Part shown: one piece after another, positions 18,320-28,853 of the stretch
How the letters are laid out: each line of letters begins with the position of its first letter
Position numbering within the stretch: the stretch's first letter is position 1
Origin: Deltaproteobacteria bacterium
GTDB taxonomy: Bacteria; Myxococcota_A; UBA796; CAJQPC01
Direction: 5' to 3'
DNA length: 64,000 nt
Assembly (NCBI GenBank): GCA_016717595.1
Contig: JADKFE010000032.1
Span: forward strand, 25,767 to 89,766
The notes under the pieces: model-generated
What the model saw: only the letters and a program-made list of their open reading frames with translations
The model's database searches: none
What the model was told of the DNA's origin: nothing
Program-made: the position numbers and the translations under genes

Positions 18320-18955
18320 ATGAGCACCGACTGGCGACCGCCGCCGCCCCTGCCGCCGTCTTCGCCAGAGCGGGTGCGCGGCGTCTTGGGGGGCAGCCTG
18401 CTCTACGACCAGCCCGCCCTGGCCGCCGAGCGCGCCCGGCTGGAGGCCTTCATCGCCGGGCCCGAGCCTCTGGGGGTTGAGGTCGGCTTTGACCACGGGA
18501 TGCGCATCTTGGAGCGCGCCCGCCGCCAGCCCGACTGGCGCTGGCTCGGCGTCGAGATCCGCCGGGCCCGGGTAGACGCCGCCGCGCCCCACGCCCCCGA
18601 GAATTGCCTGCTGTGGCGAGCCGACGCCCGGGCGGTCTTCGCCGCGCTGCTGCCGCCGGGTCGGGTGAGCTTGGTGGAGGTCTACTTCCCCACGCCCACG
18701 GAGAACCCGCGGCATCTGTTGTGGACGCCGGGCTTCGTAGACGCCGTGGGCCGGGCCTTGGCGCCTGAGGGCCGCCTCGTCGTGGTCACCGACGTCGAGG
18801 GCCTGCACGAGCACGTCGGCGCCTTGCTTCAGGGCTGGACCGAGGCCGAGGAGCCGCCCGCCGCGGGCGCGCTCAGCCGCCGAGAGCGGGTGTGTCGCCG
18901 GGACGGCCTGCCGGTGTACCGCCGCTGTGTGTCTCCGCCGAGCGTCACACGGTAG
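18320..18955 (+). CDS. TrmB-like tRNA (guanine-N7)-methyltransferase
   Basis: 211 residues from ATG 18,320, four bases after the ureohydrolase stop. The SAM-binding motif (LGVEVGFDHGMRILERARRQ, WLGVEIRRARV) and the FPDPW-like motif, here YFPTPTENPRH, match the TrmB fold that makes m7G46 in tRNA. The usual FPDPWPKKRH is altered to TPTENPRH, and the protein is shorter and more divergent than typical TrmB, so substrate specificity may differ. Confidence 0.65.
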   Translation: MSTDWRPPPPLPPSSPERVRGVLGGSLLYDQPALAAERARLEAFIAGPEPLGVEVGFDHGMRILERARRQPDWRWLGVEIRRARVDAAAPHAPENCLLWRADARAVFAALLPPGRVSLVEVYFPTPTENPRHLLWTPGFVDAVGRALAPEGRLVVVTDVEGLHEHVGALLQGWTEAEEPPAAGALSRRERVCRRDGLPVYRRCVSPPSVTR

Positions 18956-19069
18956 AAGCTCCGTTCTCGGTGAGTCTGCTCCGGATCTTGTCGCTGAGGC
19001 CCTGTTTGTGCGCTTTGGATCGTGCGGTTCGCGGCATACTGGTGGCCCACCCTCCGCCTGTCCTATGAG

Positions 19070-21622
19070 GTGACCTTGGCCTCTCAAAGCCGCCGTCCTG
19101 TCTCCCAGCCCGCCGCCCCCGCCGCGGACGCCGCCGGCCCGACCGCCGCCGTCGCGGTGCCCGCCACCTACACCGTGCGCAGCGGCGACACCTTGAGCAC
19201 CATCGCCGCGCAGCTCACCGGCTCGGCCTCGGCCTGGCGCGCGCTGTTCGCGGCGAACCCCCAGCTCTCAAACCCCGACCGGGTGCGGGTGGGCACCGTG
19301 CTCGCCGTGCCTGAGGCTTGGCGGGCGGCGGCCCCGGTGGAGGCGGCGCCGACGTCGTCCATCGCCGACATCGAGGCGTCCATGAACGCCACCTGGGGCG
19401 GCGACGCCGCCACGACGGCGACCCCGGCCACGGCGACGCCTACGACGGAGACCCCCACGACCGTTGGCCAAGAGGTGACCCCGGCCACCCCCACCGTCGA
19501 GGCCAGCGCCCCGGCCACGGAGACCGCCCCCGCCGCCGAGGTGGTGAGCATCCAGCGCGGCGCGCTCACCGCCGCGGGCGAAGGCAGCGACGCCCAGACC
19601 AAGTTCATCCACTGGCCCCACACCGCGGCCTCTGGCGTCACCTTGGGCAAGGGCTACGACATCGGCAGCCGCAGCGCCGCCCAGGTGGTCGCCGACCTCG
19701 TCGCCGCCGGGATGTCCGAGACCCAAGCCACGGCGATCTCCGCGGGCGCTGGGCTCAAGGGCGACGCCGCCGGGGCCTTCGTCACCAACAACCGCGACGC
19801 CATCGGCGAGATCGCCAAGAGCGTGCAGATCTCGCTGTTGGGCACGATGCTCACGGCCTACACCGAGCGCGCCCGCACCACGGCGACGAGCACCACCCCC
19901 GACGCCAGCAACCGCAACGCCGCCGGGCGTGAGGCCGCGGGTGGCCTTGAGGCGGGCACCGTCGTGATGAGCGACATCCAGTGGACCAACCTGCACCCGG
20001 CGATGGTGGAGTTCCTCACCGACCTCATCTACCAGGGCGGCTATTACGGCTGGGACCGGGTGAAGCAGATCAACACCCGCCTCAAGGCCAACGACGGCGA
20101 CCACCTCGCCCAGTTTAAGGCCGTGCGGGAGCTGTTCCAGCAGGACGCCGAGGGCAACGACTCGACCATGGACCGCTACGCCTCCCAGATCGGCGAGGGC
20201 CGCGCCGGGAGAGGCTCTACGGTGAGCTTCGGCGACTCGACGGTGGACTACAGCGGCCACTTCCGGCGCAACGGCCTGCGCCTCGCCTACCTCAACCACG
20301 TCATCGCCGCCCTGGAGGGGGGCAAAGACGTGCAGATCGACAACGGCGACGGCACCAGCGCCACGGCCACCACGCCGACGACCACCGCGGGCGGCGCCGC
20401 GACCCCTCCGACCACCCCGGCGACAGGCGGCACCCACGTCGTCGCTCGTGGCGAGAGCCTCACCGTGCTCGCCCAGCGTTTTGGGGTCACCGTCGACGCC
20501 CTCAAGGCCGCCAACGCCAGCAAGCTCAAGCGCTGGGGGAGCGTCGAGGGCTTTGAGGCGGGCGCGACGATCACCATCCCTGGCGCCGCCAACGCCGCGC
20601 CCGCGGTGACGGCCCCGGCGGCGGAGACGGCCCCCACCGACGCGGGCCTCACGCCCCCGGCGGTGACGGCGCCGGAGACGACCCCCGAGACCACGACCGC
20701 CACCCCCGAGACCACGACCACGACCGAGGCCGCCCGCAACATCGTGCCCGCGAGCATCGGCGGCAGCGTGGGCACCGGCGGCGCGAACCAGGCCAAAGAC
20801 GTGCGCATCGTGCAGCAGGCGCTCATTGACCTGGGCTGGCTCGACGAGGGCGCTGAGGTGACCGACGCGAAGGCCGCGCCGGACGAGGCCGTGATCCAGA
20901 ACCTCACCGCCACGACCACGGCGATCCGCCGATACCAAGAGTTCGGCCTGGGCAAGAAGGCCGATGGGCGCATCGACGTCGGCGGCAACACCTGGACCCA
21001 GCTCGTCGCCCGCCTGCAGATGGTGCAGGACGTCGCCGACCACGAGATCAAGGCCGAGGCCATCGCCCCGGTGCTCTCCAACAGCGAGTGGATCAGCCAG
21101 TTCGCCTCCGACGCCGACAAGAACGGCGCCGGGCGCGGCCTCAAAGAGTCGGAGAAGGCCTACGCGGGCAAAGACAACAACGTCTGCTGCTGGGACGCGG
21201 CGCAGGCGATGGTGCTCCAGAAGGGCGGCTCCCTCAAACACGAGGTCTCTAGCCGCCTGCCGACGCTCTTCCAGCAAGGCAGCGCCGAGACCCGCGCGCT
21301 CGGCGGTCAGGCGGAGCTGGGCGTGAAGTACATCGACCAGCAGCTCATCGCCGGGAAGCCCGTGATGATCGGCGTCGATGACGGCCGCGTAGAGTCCTAC
21401 AACGCCGACAACACCACGGAGCACTTCATCGTCATCGTCGGCAAAGCCGTAGAGGGGACCACCATCTCCTACCGCTACTTCGACCCCGGCACCCGCTGGG
21501 GCTCAAAGGGCTACTCCACCGACAACCTGATGACCTTGAACGCCGAGCAGAACGGCCTCAGCGGCGACTCGTACAGCGGCACCAAGACCTACCGCATGAG
21601 CCAGGTCCGCCAGAACGGATAA
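19070..21622 (+). CDS. Multidomain LysM peptidoglycan hydrolase with papain/C39-like C-terminus, no signal peptide
   Basis: About 850 residues from GTG 19,070 (GTG 19,022 also possible). Order: LysM (YTVRSGDTLSTIAAQL, about 33-80); Ala/Thr linker; a lysozyme-like region similar to pesticin C-terminal domains (FIHWPHTAASGVTLGKGYDI, then SDIQWTNLHPAMVEFLTDLI and YYGWDRVKQINTRL); second LysM (HVVARGESLTVLAQRFGV); Thr-rich linker; peptidoglycan-binding-like region (KDVRIVQQALIDLGWL, IRRYQEFGLG); and a C-terminal domain with Cys in NNVCCWDAAQAM, His in TEHFIVIVG and Asp in YRYFDPG, a plausible cysteine-protease triad. No secretion signal is visible, so it may be a lytic cargo exported by a special system or released on lysis. 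Its partner at 26.3 kb has the same overall plan. Confidence 0.7.
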   Translation: MTLASQSRRPVSQPAAPAADAAGPTAAVAVPATYTVRSGDTLSTIAAQLTGSASAWRALFAANPQLSNPDRVRVGTVLAVPEAWRAAAPVEAAPTSSIADIEASMNATWGGDAATTATPATATPTTETPTTVGQEVTPATPTVEASAPATETAPAAEVVSIQRGALTAAGEGSDAQTKFIHWPHTAASGVTLGKGYDIGSRSAAQVVADLVAAGMSETQATAISAGAGLKGDAAGAFVTNNRDAIGEIAKSVQISLLGTMLTAYTERARTTATSTTPDASNRNAAGREAAGGLEAGTVVMSDIQWTNLHPAMVEFLTDLIYQGGYYGWDRVKQINTRLKANDGDHLAQFKAVRELFQQDAEGNDSTMDRYASQIGEGRAGRGSTVSFGDSTVDYSGHFRRNGLRLAYLNHVIAALEGGKDVQIDNGDGTSATATTPTTTAGGAATPPTTPATGGTHVVARGESLTVLAQRFGVTVDALKAANASKLKRWGSVEGFEAGATITIPGAANAAPAVTAPAAETAPTDAGLTPPAVTAPETTPETTTATPETTTTTEAARNIVPASIGGSVGTGGANQAKDVRIVQQALIDLGWLDEGAEVTDAKAAPDEAVIQNLTATTTAIRRYQEFGLGKKADGRIDVGGNTWTQLVARLQMVQDVADHEIKAEAIAPVLSNSEWISQFASDADKNGAGRGLKESEKAYAGKDNNVCCWDAAQAMVLQKGGSLKHEVSSRLPTLFQQGSAETRALGGQAELGVKYIDQQLIAGKPVMIGVDDGRVESYNADNTTEHFIVIVGKAVEGTTISYRYFDPGTRWGSKGYSTDNLMTLNAEQNGLSGDSYSGTKTYRMSQVRQNG

Positions 21623-21652
21623 GGTGCCGCGTCACCCCCGGAGCACCCGACC

Positions 21653-22309
21653 ATGTCCGTCACCAGGCCACTCTCCATCGCCCTGGCGCTCGCCGCGCTG
21701 GGGTGCGCGGGCGGCGCGCCGTCGAGCCCCGCCGTCGAAGCGCCCACCGCCCCCACCCCCCCCGACGCCACGGCCCCCAAGCCCTCGGAGCCCACCATGC
21801 CCGGCGCGTTCACCCCCGCTGATCCTGAGCTGGCCGCCTTCTTGAAGGGTGTTCCGCCCTTGGTTCTGCCCGCTGAGTTCCCGCCCAACAAGGCCGCCCG
21901 GGCCGAGGTGATGAAACGGAAGGTGAGCGCCGCGCACGCCGCCCGGTTTGTCTGCGGCTCAAAGTTCTTCACCTGCAAGCTGGAGGAGGAGCGCCAAGAG
22001 GCCTTCGCCATCGGCCAGGTGCCCGTCTCGGCGAGCGCTGTGGCGGTGGTGGTGCTCCTCGTCGGTGAGGTCGACTCCCCGGTGGGCCTCGTCACGCTGA
22101 GCCCCAAGGGGGAGATCCTCGGCGGCCACATCGTCGGCGGCGACATCGGCGACTTCGACCACGGCTTCTCCGGCCAGCTCGCCGCCGACGGCGTGAGCCT
22201 CGCCGTGAACCGCTACGTCTGGGTGGGCGGCGAAGAGAAGGAGTATGTGAAGGACTTCAACTTCAAGCTCCGCCCCAACGGCGACCTGGAGCTGGTGGTC
22301 AACCCCTGA
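21653..22309 (+). CDS. Lipoprotein of unknown function
   Basis: 218 residues. MSVTRPLSIALALAALGCAG is a lipoprotein signal (lipobox AALGC). A Pro/Ala/Thr linker follows, then a globular domain with two Cys (VCGSKFFTCKLEEERQEAF) and a beta-rich core (SASAVAVVVLLVGEVDS, VTLSPKGEILGGHIVGGDIG). No family recognised. It lies 30 bp after the LysM hydrolase and may be its co-transcribed partner. Confidence 0.6.
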   Translation: MSVTRPLSIALALAALGCAGGAPSSPAVEAPTAPTPPDATAPKPSEPTMPGAFTPADPELAAFLKGVPPLVLPAEFPPNKAARAEVMKRKVSAAHAARFVCGSKFFTCKLEEERQEAFAIGQVPVSASAVAVVVLLVGEVDSPVGLVTLSPKGEILGGHIVGGDIGDFDHGFSGQLAADGVSLAVNRYVWVGGEEKEYVKDFNFKLRPNGDLELVVNP

Positions 22310-22324
22310 GCGGGGAGGGCGCTC

Positions 22325-22540
22325 CTAATCTCCGCATCCAGGCGAGCCGCGCCGCCTGACCCTGTGAGGGGTGATGCGTGAGTAAGCGGCGTATCTCCAT
22401 AAAGATTCGCTGACGCGTCGCTGGCGACCTGCGCCCCAACTCACCAAGAGCCCGCGCTAATCTCCGCATAATCTGCGGAGATTAGCCTTGCCCTTCGCCC
22501 CCTCTCCAGCGATAATCTCCGCATGAGGTGCGGAGAATGA
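22325..22540 (+). promoter_or_regulatory. Operator sites for the Fic regulator
   Basis: A perfect palindrome occupies 22,457-22,485: CTAATCTCCGCA, spacer TAATC, TGCGGAGATTAG (12-bp arms). A second copy, TCTCCGCA-TGAGG-TGCGGAGA (22,516-22,536), runs to the base before the Fic start codon and covers its ribosome site. A third, single half-site CTAATCTCCGCA lies at 22,325-22,336. Two full sites before a gene whose product ends in a winged helix suggest autoregulation. The rest of 22,310-22,536 shows nothing else clear. Confidence 0.65.
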
Positions 22541-23649
22541 GCCAGTTCATCCACGAGCTCAAAGGCTGGCCCCAGCTCACCTGGGACGAGCCCGTCGTCG
22601 CCGAGGCGCTGGGGCCGCTTCGTAGCCACCAAGCCCGGCTCTTGGGGCGTATGGAGGCGTTTGGGCGCAGCCTTCAGGGCGAGGCCAACCTGCGCTCGCT
22701 CACGGCTGAGGCCCTGATGACGAGCGAGATCGAGGGTGAGCTCCTCGACTTTGACCAGGTGCGCTCGTCCTTCGCGCGGCGCCTGGGCCTAGACATCGGC
22801 GCGTTGACCCCGGCAGATCGCCACATCGAGGGCCTCGTGGACGTGATCTTCGACGCCACTCAACACTACGATCTGCCGCTCAGCGCCGAGCGCCTGTTCT
22901 CTTGGCACCACCTGCTGTTCCCCACCGACCTCGATGACCTCGGCACCTTGACCGTCGGCGCTTGGCGCACCGGGCCGATGCAGGTGATCTCTGGGCACTT
23001 GGACCGCCCCAAGGTGCACTTTGTGGCCCCGGAGGCCCAACGGCTAGACGAGGAGGGCGCGCGGTTCCTGCGCTGGTTCAACGCCAAAGACGCCCTCGAT
23101 GGCATCGTGCGCGCCGCCGTCGCGCACCTCTGGTTCATCACGATTCACCCCTTCGACGACGGCAACGGCCGCCTCGCCCGGGCGATCACCGAGCTGTCCT
23201 TGGCCCGGTCCGAGGAGCGGCCCTGGCGCTGCTACAGCCTCTCGACGCAGATTCGGGCCGAGCGCCGCGACTACTACAAGGCCCTGGAGTCCGCCCAGCG
23301 CGGCGGGCTCAACATCACTCCTTGGCTCTTGTGGTTCATGGGCTGCTTAGACCGCGCGTTCCACAGCGCCGAGGGCCTGCTCGCCGACGTGCTGCACAAG
23401 GCGCGGTTCTGGGCCGAGCACCACGACAAGCCCCTGAACCACCGCCAGCGGATGATGCTCAACGACCTGCTCGACGGCTCCTTCATCGGCAATCTCACGT
23501 CCTCGAAGTGGGCCAAGATCACCGGCTGCTCCCAAGACACCGCCGGGCGTGACCTCGACGCGCTGGTGAAGCTCGGGCTCCTGATCAAGAGCGCCGCCGG
23601 GGGCCGCAGCACGGCCTACACCCTCGCGCCGCTGCCCACCGCTCGGTAG
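22537..23649 (+). CDS. Fic-family AMP-transferase with C-terminal winged helix
   Basis: 370 residues from ATG 22,537. Order: N-terminal Fic_N region with an inhibitory helix TSEIEG (about 62-67, matching S/T-x-x-x-E-G of self-inhibited class II Fic proteins); Fic core with HPFDDGNGR (204-212), which has all catalytic residues for AMP transfer; C-terminal helix-turn-helix (FIGNLTSSKWAKITGCSQDT, DLDALVKLGLLIKS). It is probably a DNA-binding, self-repressing Fic protein. Its own gene carries palindromic operators over the start. It ends exactly where the repeats upstream of rtcB begin. Target of AMPylation unknown. Confidence 0.85.
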   Translation: MSQFIHELKGWPQLTWDEPVVAEALGPLRSHQARLLGRMEAFGRSLQGEANLRSLTAEALMTSEIEGELLDFDQVRSSFARRLGLDIGALTPADRHIEGLVDVIFDATQHYDLPLSAERLFSWHHLLFPTDLDDLGTLTVGAWRTGPMQVISGHLDRPKVHFVAPEAQRLDEEGARFLRWFNAKDALDGIVRAAVAHLWFITIHPFDDGNGRLARAITELSLARSEERPWRCYSLSTQIRAERRDYYKALESAQRGGLNITPWLLWFMGCLDRAFHSAEGLLADVLHKARFWAEHHDKPLNHRQRMMLNDLLDGSFIGNLTSSKWAKITGCSQDTAGRDLDALVKLGLLIKSAAGGRSTAYTLAPLPTAR

Positions 23650-23678
23650 ATCTATCCAATCAGATAGCGATCTATCCA
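23649..23678 (+). promoter_or_regulatory. Direct repeat upstream of rtcBA (candidate activator site)
   Basis: GATCTATCCA occurs at 23,649-23,658 and again at 23,669-23,678, exactly 20 bp (two helical turns) apart. Within them CTATC-N6-GATAG (23,652-23,667) is an inverted repeat. The pair sits about 77-106 bp before the predicted rtcB transcription start, the expected place for an RtcR enhancer. It does not resemble the TGGTG-N7-CACCA sites before rtcB2. Confidence 0.4.
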
Positions 23679-23728
23679 TCTCGCGCGGGCCGCGGCGCCT
23701 CAACCCCGCTCCCGGCCCTCGCCGCGCT

Positions 23729-23743
23729 CGGCACGCTCCTTGC
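23729..23743 (+). promoter_or_regulatory. Sigma54 (-24/-12) promoter of rtcBA
   Basis: CGGCACGCTCCTTGC, followed by T, matches the sigma54 consensus with GG at 23,730-23,731 and GC at 23,742-23,743. It is identical over 15 bases to the promoter before rtcB2 at 283-297. Start point predicted near 23,755, 24 bp before the rtcB ATG. rtcBA operons are known to be sigma54- and RtcR-dependent. Confidence 0.85.
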
Positions 23744-23778
23744 TAAAGGGGCGACGACACTCACGAACGGAGCGAACG

Positions 23779-25005
23779 ATGTCCAACGAGACCCCGCAGT
23801 ACCAGACCCTGCCGAGCCAGGGTCACCCGATCAAAGCTTGGGTTCGCGGCGTGGCCGTCGAGCCTGAGGCCCAGCGGCAGCTTGAGAACATCGCCTCGCT
23901 GCCGTTCATCTACAAACACGTCGCCGTCATGCCCGACGTTCACCTGGGCAAAGGCGCCACGGTGGGCAGCGTCATCCCCACCACCGAGGCCATCATCCCC
24001 GCCGCCGTTGGTGTGGACCTCGGCTGCGGCATGATCGCCCAGCGCACCACGCTGCGCGCCGAGCACCTGCCCGACGACCTCCGCCCGCTTCGCCTCAAGA
24101 TCGAGCGCGCCGTGCCCCATGGCCGCTCCGACAACGGCGGCAAGAACGACCGCGGCGCCTGGAACGACCCGCGGGAGCGTATCCGCGCCGCGTGGGGCCA
24201 GCTCGCCCCGGGCTTCAAACGTATCGTCGAGAAGCACCCCAAGGTGGGCCAGTCCAACAACGCCAACCAGCTCGGCACCTTAGGCACCGGCAACCACTTC
24301 ATCGAGGTCTGCCTCGACACCGAAGGGGTGGTGTGGCTCATGCTGCACTCGGGCTCCCGGGGCGTCGGCAACAAGATCGGCACCTACTTCATCGAGAAGG
24401 CCCGGGAGGAGATGTTGAAGCTCGACATCCACCTGCCCGACCGCGACCTCGGCTATCTGCGCGAGGGCACGGAGTCCTTCGATGACTACGTCGAGGCCGT
24501 GTCTTGGGCCCAGTCCTACGCGGCGATGAACCGGGCGATCATGATGGAGGCCGTCGTGGACGCGGCCCGCACCACCCTGCCGCCCTTTGAGCTCACGGAC
24601 GTGGCGGTGAACTGCCACCACAACTACATCGCCCGAGAGTCTCACTTCGGTCAGGAGGTCTGGGTGACCCGAAAAGGCGCCGTGCGCGCCGGTTTGGGTG
24701 AGCTGGGCATCATCCCGGGCAGCATGGGCGCCAAGAGCTTCATCGTTCGTGGCAAAGGCAACCCGGAGAGCTTCTGCTCGTGCAGCCACGGCGCGGGCCG
24801 CTCGATGTCCCGCACCAAAGCCAAGAAGATGTTCACCATCGCCGACCAGATCCGCGCCACTGAGGGCGTGGAGTGCCGCAAAGACGCGGACGTGATCGAC
24901 GAGATCCCGATGGCCTACAAGCCCATTGACGACGTGATGGCCGCCCAGTCGGATCTCGTGGAGATCGTCGCGACGCTCCGCCAGGTCGTGTGTGTGAAGG
25001 GCTGA
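23779..25005 (+). CDS. rtcB: RNA-splicing ligase RtcB
   Basis: 408 residues, the standard length. It joins 2',3'-cyclic-phosphate and 5'-OH RNA ends with GTP and Mn2+. Motifs: MPDVHLGKGATVG (51-63), GVDLGCGM (78-85), GTGNHFIEV (169-177), HSGSRGVG (190-197), NCHHNY (278-283) and CSHGAGR, whose His337 is the guanylated residue, at the same number as in E. coli. ATG 23,779 is chosen over an in-frame TTG at 23,740, because that TTG lies inside the -12 box. Followed after 33 bp by rtcA. The ligase at 0.3 kb is a distant paralogue of the PrfH-linked branch. Confidence 0.97.
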   Translation: MSNETPQYQTLPSQGHPIKAWVRGVAVEPEAQRQLENIASLPFIYKHVAVMPDVHLGKGATVGSVIPTTEAIIPAAVGVDLGCGMIAQRTTLRAEHLPDDLRPLRLKIERAVPHGRSDNGGKNDRGAWNDPRERIRAAWGQLAPGFKRIVEKHPKVGQSNNANQLGTLGTGNHFIEVCLDTEGVVWLMLHSGSRGVGNKIGTYFIEKAREEMLKLDIHLPDRDLGYLREGTESFDDYVEAVSWAQSYAAMNRAIMMEAVVDAARTTLPPFELTDVAVNCHHNYIARESHFGQEVWVTRKGAVRAGLGELGIIPGSMGAKSFIVRGKGNPESFCSCSHGAGRSMSRTKAKKMFTIADQIRATEGVECRKDADVIDEIPMAYKPIDDVMAAQSDLVEIVATLRQVVCVKG

Positions 25006-25038
25006 GATGCCGCCCCGCAAGGGGCCCTGGAGAGACCG

Positions 25039-26061
25039 ATGTTCACCCTCGACGGCGGCGAAGGCGAAGGTGGAGGCCAGATCCTCCGCACCGCCTTGGC
25101 CTGCTCCCTGCTCACCGGGGAGCCCCTGCACATTCGACGGATCCGCGCTGGCCGGGCAAAGCCGGGCCTCCTCCGCCAGCACCTCACCGCGACGCTCGCC
25201 GCGGCTGAGGTGGGGGAGGCGCAGGTCGAGGGCGCACACCTGGGCTCCACCGAGCTTCGTTTCACCCCCCGGACGATCCGGGGCGGTGAGCGCCGCTTCG
25301 CCGTGGGCACCGCGGGCAGCGCCGGGCTCGTGCTCCAGACCGTGCTCCCGGCCTTGCTCAAGGCGCCCGAGGCCTCGGTCTTGACCTTGGAGGGCGGCAC
25401 CCACAACCCCTCCGCGCCGCCGTTTGACGCGCTCAACGACGTGTTTGTCCCGGCCTTGGCCCGCCTCGGCGCCCAGGTGACGCTGGGCCTCACCCGCCAC
25501 GGCTTCTTCCCGGCGGGCGGCGGGCGCTTCACGGCGAAGATCACGCCGTCGGACCTTCACCCGACGCGCTGGCTTAAGCGCGGGGCGCTTCTGCGCACAG
25601 AGGCCATCGTGCTCAGCGCCAAGGTGCCCCCGGAGGTCGGCGAGCGGGCCTTGGAGTGCGCCGGTCGCCTGCTGGACATCCCCGCTGAAGACCGCCTCCT
25701 CATCCCCTGCCCGACGAGCCCCGGTCCAGGCCTCGCGCTCATGCTGCGGCTCACGAGCGAGTCTGGCGTGGAGGTGTTCACGGTCTTCGGCGAGAAGGGT
25801 GTGCGCGTGGAGCAGCTCATCCACCGCCTCGTGGGTCAGGCGCGGGTGTTCTTGAGCCTGGACGCGCCGGTGGGGGAGCACCTCGCCGATCAGCTCTTGT
25901 TGCCCCTGGTGATGGCCGGGGGCGGGGAGATCCGGGTGGCGGCGGTGTCGTCCCACACCCGCACCAACGCCGAGGTGCTCACGCGGCTGCTCGGGGCGTC
26001 GATCCGTTTTGTGGACGAGCCCGAGGGCGCGCGGGTGGTGGTCGAGGCGAAGCGGGGGTGA
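25039..26061 (+). CDS. rtcA: RNA 3'-terminal phosphate cyclase
   Basis: 340 residues. It converts RNA 3'-phosphate to 2',3'-cyclic phosphate with ATP, preparing ends for RtcB. Family features: start DGGEGEGGGQILRTALA, KPGLLRQHLT, TEGG-like LEGGTHNPSAPPFD, HGFFPAGGG, GEHLADQLLLPL and SSHTRTN, where His306 corresponds to the adenylated His309 of E. coli RtcA. Second gene of the sigma54-driven rtcBA operon. Confidence 0.96.
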   Translation: MFTLDGGEGEGGGQILRTALACSLLTGEPLHIRRIRAGRAKPGLLRQHLTATLAAAEVGEAQVEGAHLGSTELRFTPRTIRGGERRFAVGTAGSAGLVLQTVLPALLKAPEASVLTLEGGTHNPSAPPFDALNDVFVPALARLGAQVTLGLTRHGFFPAGGGRFTAKITPSDLHPTRWLKRGALLRTEAIVLSAKVPPEVGERALECAGRLLDIPAEDRLLIPCPTSPGPGLALMLRLTSESGVEVFTVFGEKGVRVEQLIHRLVGQARVFLSLDAPVGEHLADQLLLPLVMAGGGEIRVAAVSSHTRTNAEVLTRLLGASIRFVDEPEGARVVVEAKRG

Positions 26062-26276
26062 GCGGAGGCGCTGAGGAGCAGGATGCCGTCAGGGAGGGGA
26101 GAGTCGGAGGATCGGCGCTTAGAGCCTTATTTTCGTGATCGATCTTCAAGGCTCACGCTACACTTGGGGCGCCCTCGCGCTTCGATGAGGCCAGGGCGCA
26201 GAAGCACCCCCTCCAAACCTCGTCGTGTGCTCCTCGGCGCTCTGGCCGAGGGTGCGCGCGTCGTCTGAGCGCCCTC
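26062..26276. other. Intergenic region after rtcA
   Basis: 215 bp without a credible gene. It holds an inverted repeat GAGCCTT (26,122-26,128) / AAGGCTC (26,148-26,154) with an inner GATCGATC. This could be a weak terminator for rtcBA or an operator for the following hydrolase gene. An AT-richer patch (TTATTTTC, TACACT) next to it is the best place for a promoter. Confidence 0.35.
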
Positions 26277-28647
<2,371 letters not shown>

Positions 28648-28667
28648 GCCGAGGAGCCCAAGGAAAG

Positions 28668-28841
28668 CGGAGAGGCCCCTCATGTGAAGAGATCAGTTTT
28701 GGCTGATCCGTTCACATGAGGGGCCCCTCGTTCTCAGGAGCACCCCCGTGCATCCAAATTGGGACCTTCTCAGGTCCAAGACTCAACGGCGGCGTCCCCC
28801 GGTGCACCCCTGCGTAGTCCCGCGCCGCCGTCGGTCTTGTC
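28668..28841 (-). ncRNA. Candidate structured small RNA under sigma54 control
   Basis: The leftward transcript predicted from the sigma54 promoter at 28,869-28,854 starts near 28,843-28,841. Its first bases (CAAGAC, 28,839-28,834) pair with GTCTTG (28,782-28,777). After a small internal loop, GACGGCGGCG (28,832-28,823) pairs with CGCCGCCGTT (28,794-28,785). Directly stacked next comes GGACCT-GAGA-AGGTCC (28,777-28,762), a hairpin closed by a GNRA tetraloop. A 36-nt linker with GCAC-GGGG-GTGC leads to a 15-bp terminal hairpin (28,725-28,674). Total about 170 nt, no reading frame of note. A 5' end that pairs immediately, a GNRA cap and a final hairpin together suggest a stable RNA, not a leader. 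Relation to bacterial Y RNAs, which are linked to rtc operons elsewhere, is only a guess. Confidence 0.5.
28674..28725. terminator. Large hairpin, bidirectional terminator candidate
   Basis: GGCCCCTCATGTGAA (28,674-28,688) pairs perfectly with TTCACATGAGGGGCC (28,711-28,725). Inside, GATCAG (28,691-28,696) pairs with CTGATC (28,703-28,708). It lies 27 bp after the hydrolase stop and at the end of the predicted leftward small RNA. No long T-run follows on either side (leftward it reads TCTCCGCTTTCC), so it may act as an RNA-stabilising end structure as well as a terminator. Confidence 0.6.
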
Positions 28842-28853
28842 GAGAAGACCAAG

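Noticed and set aside
23740..23778. Upstream TTG as start of rtcB
   Set aside because: The TTG is part of the sigma54 -12 box, so it would lie upstream of the transcription start; the ATG at 23,779 matches the family start.
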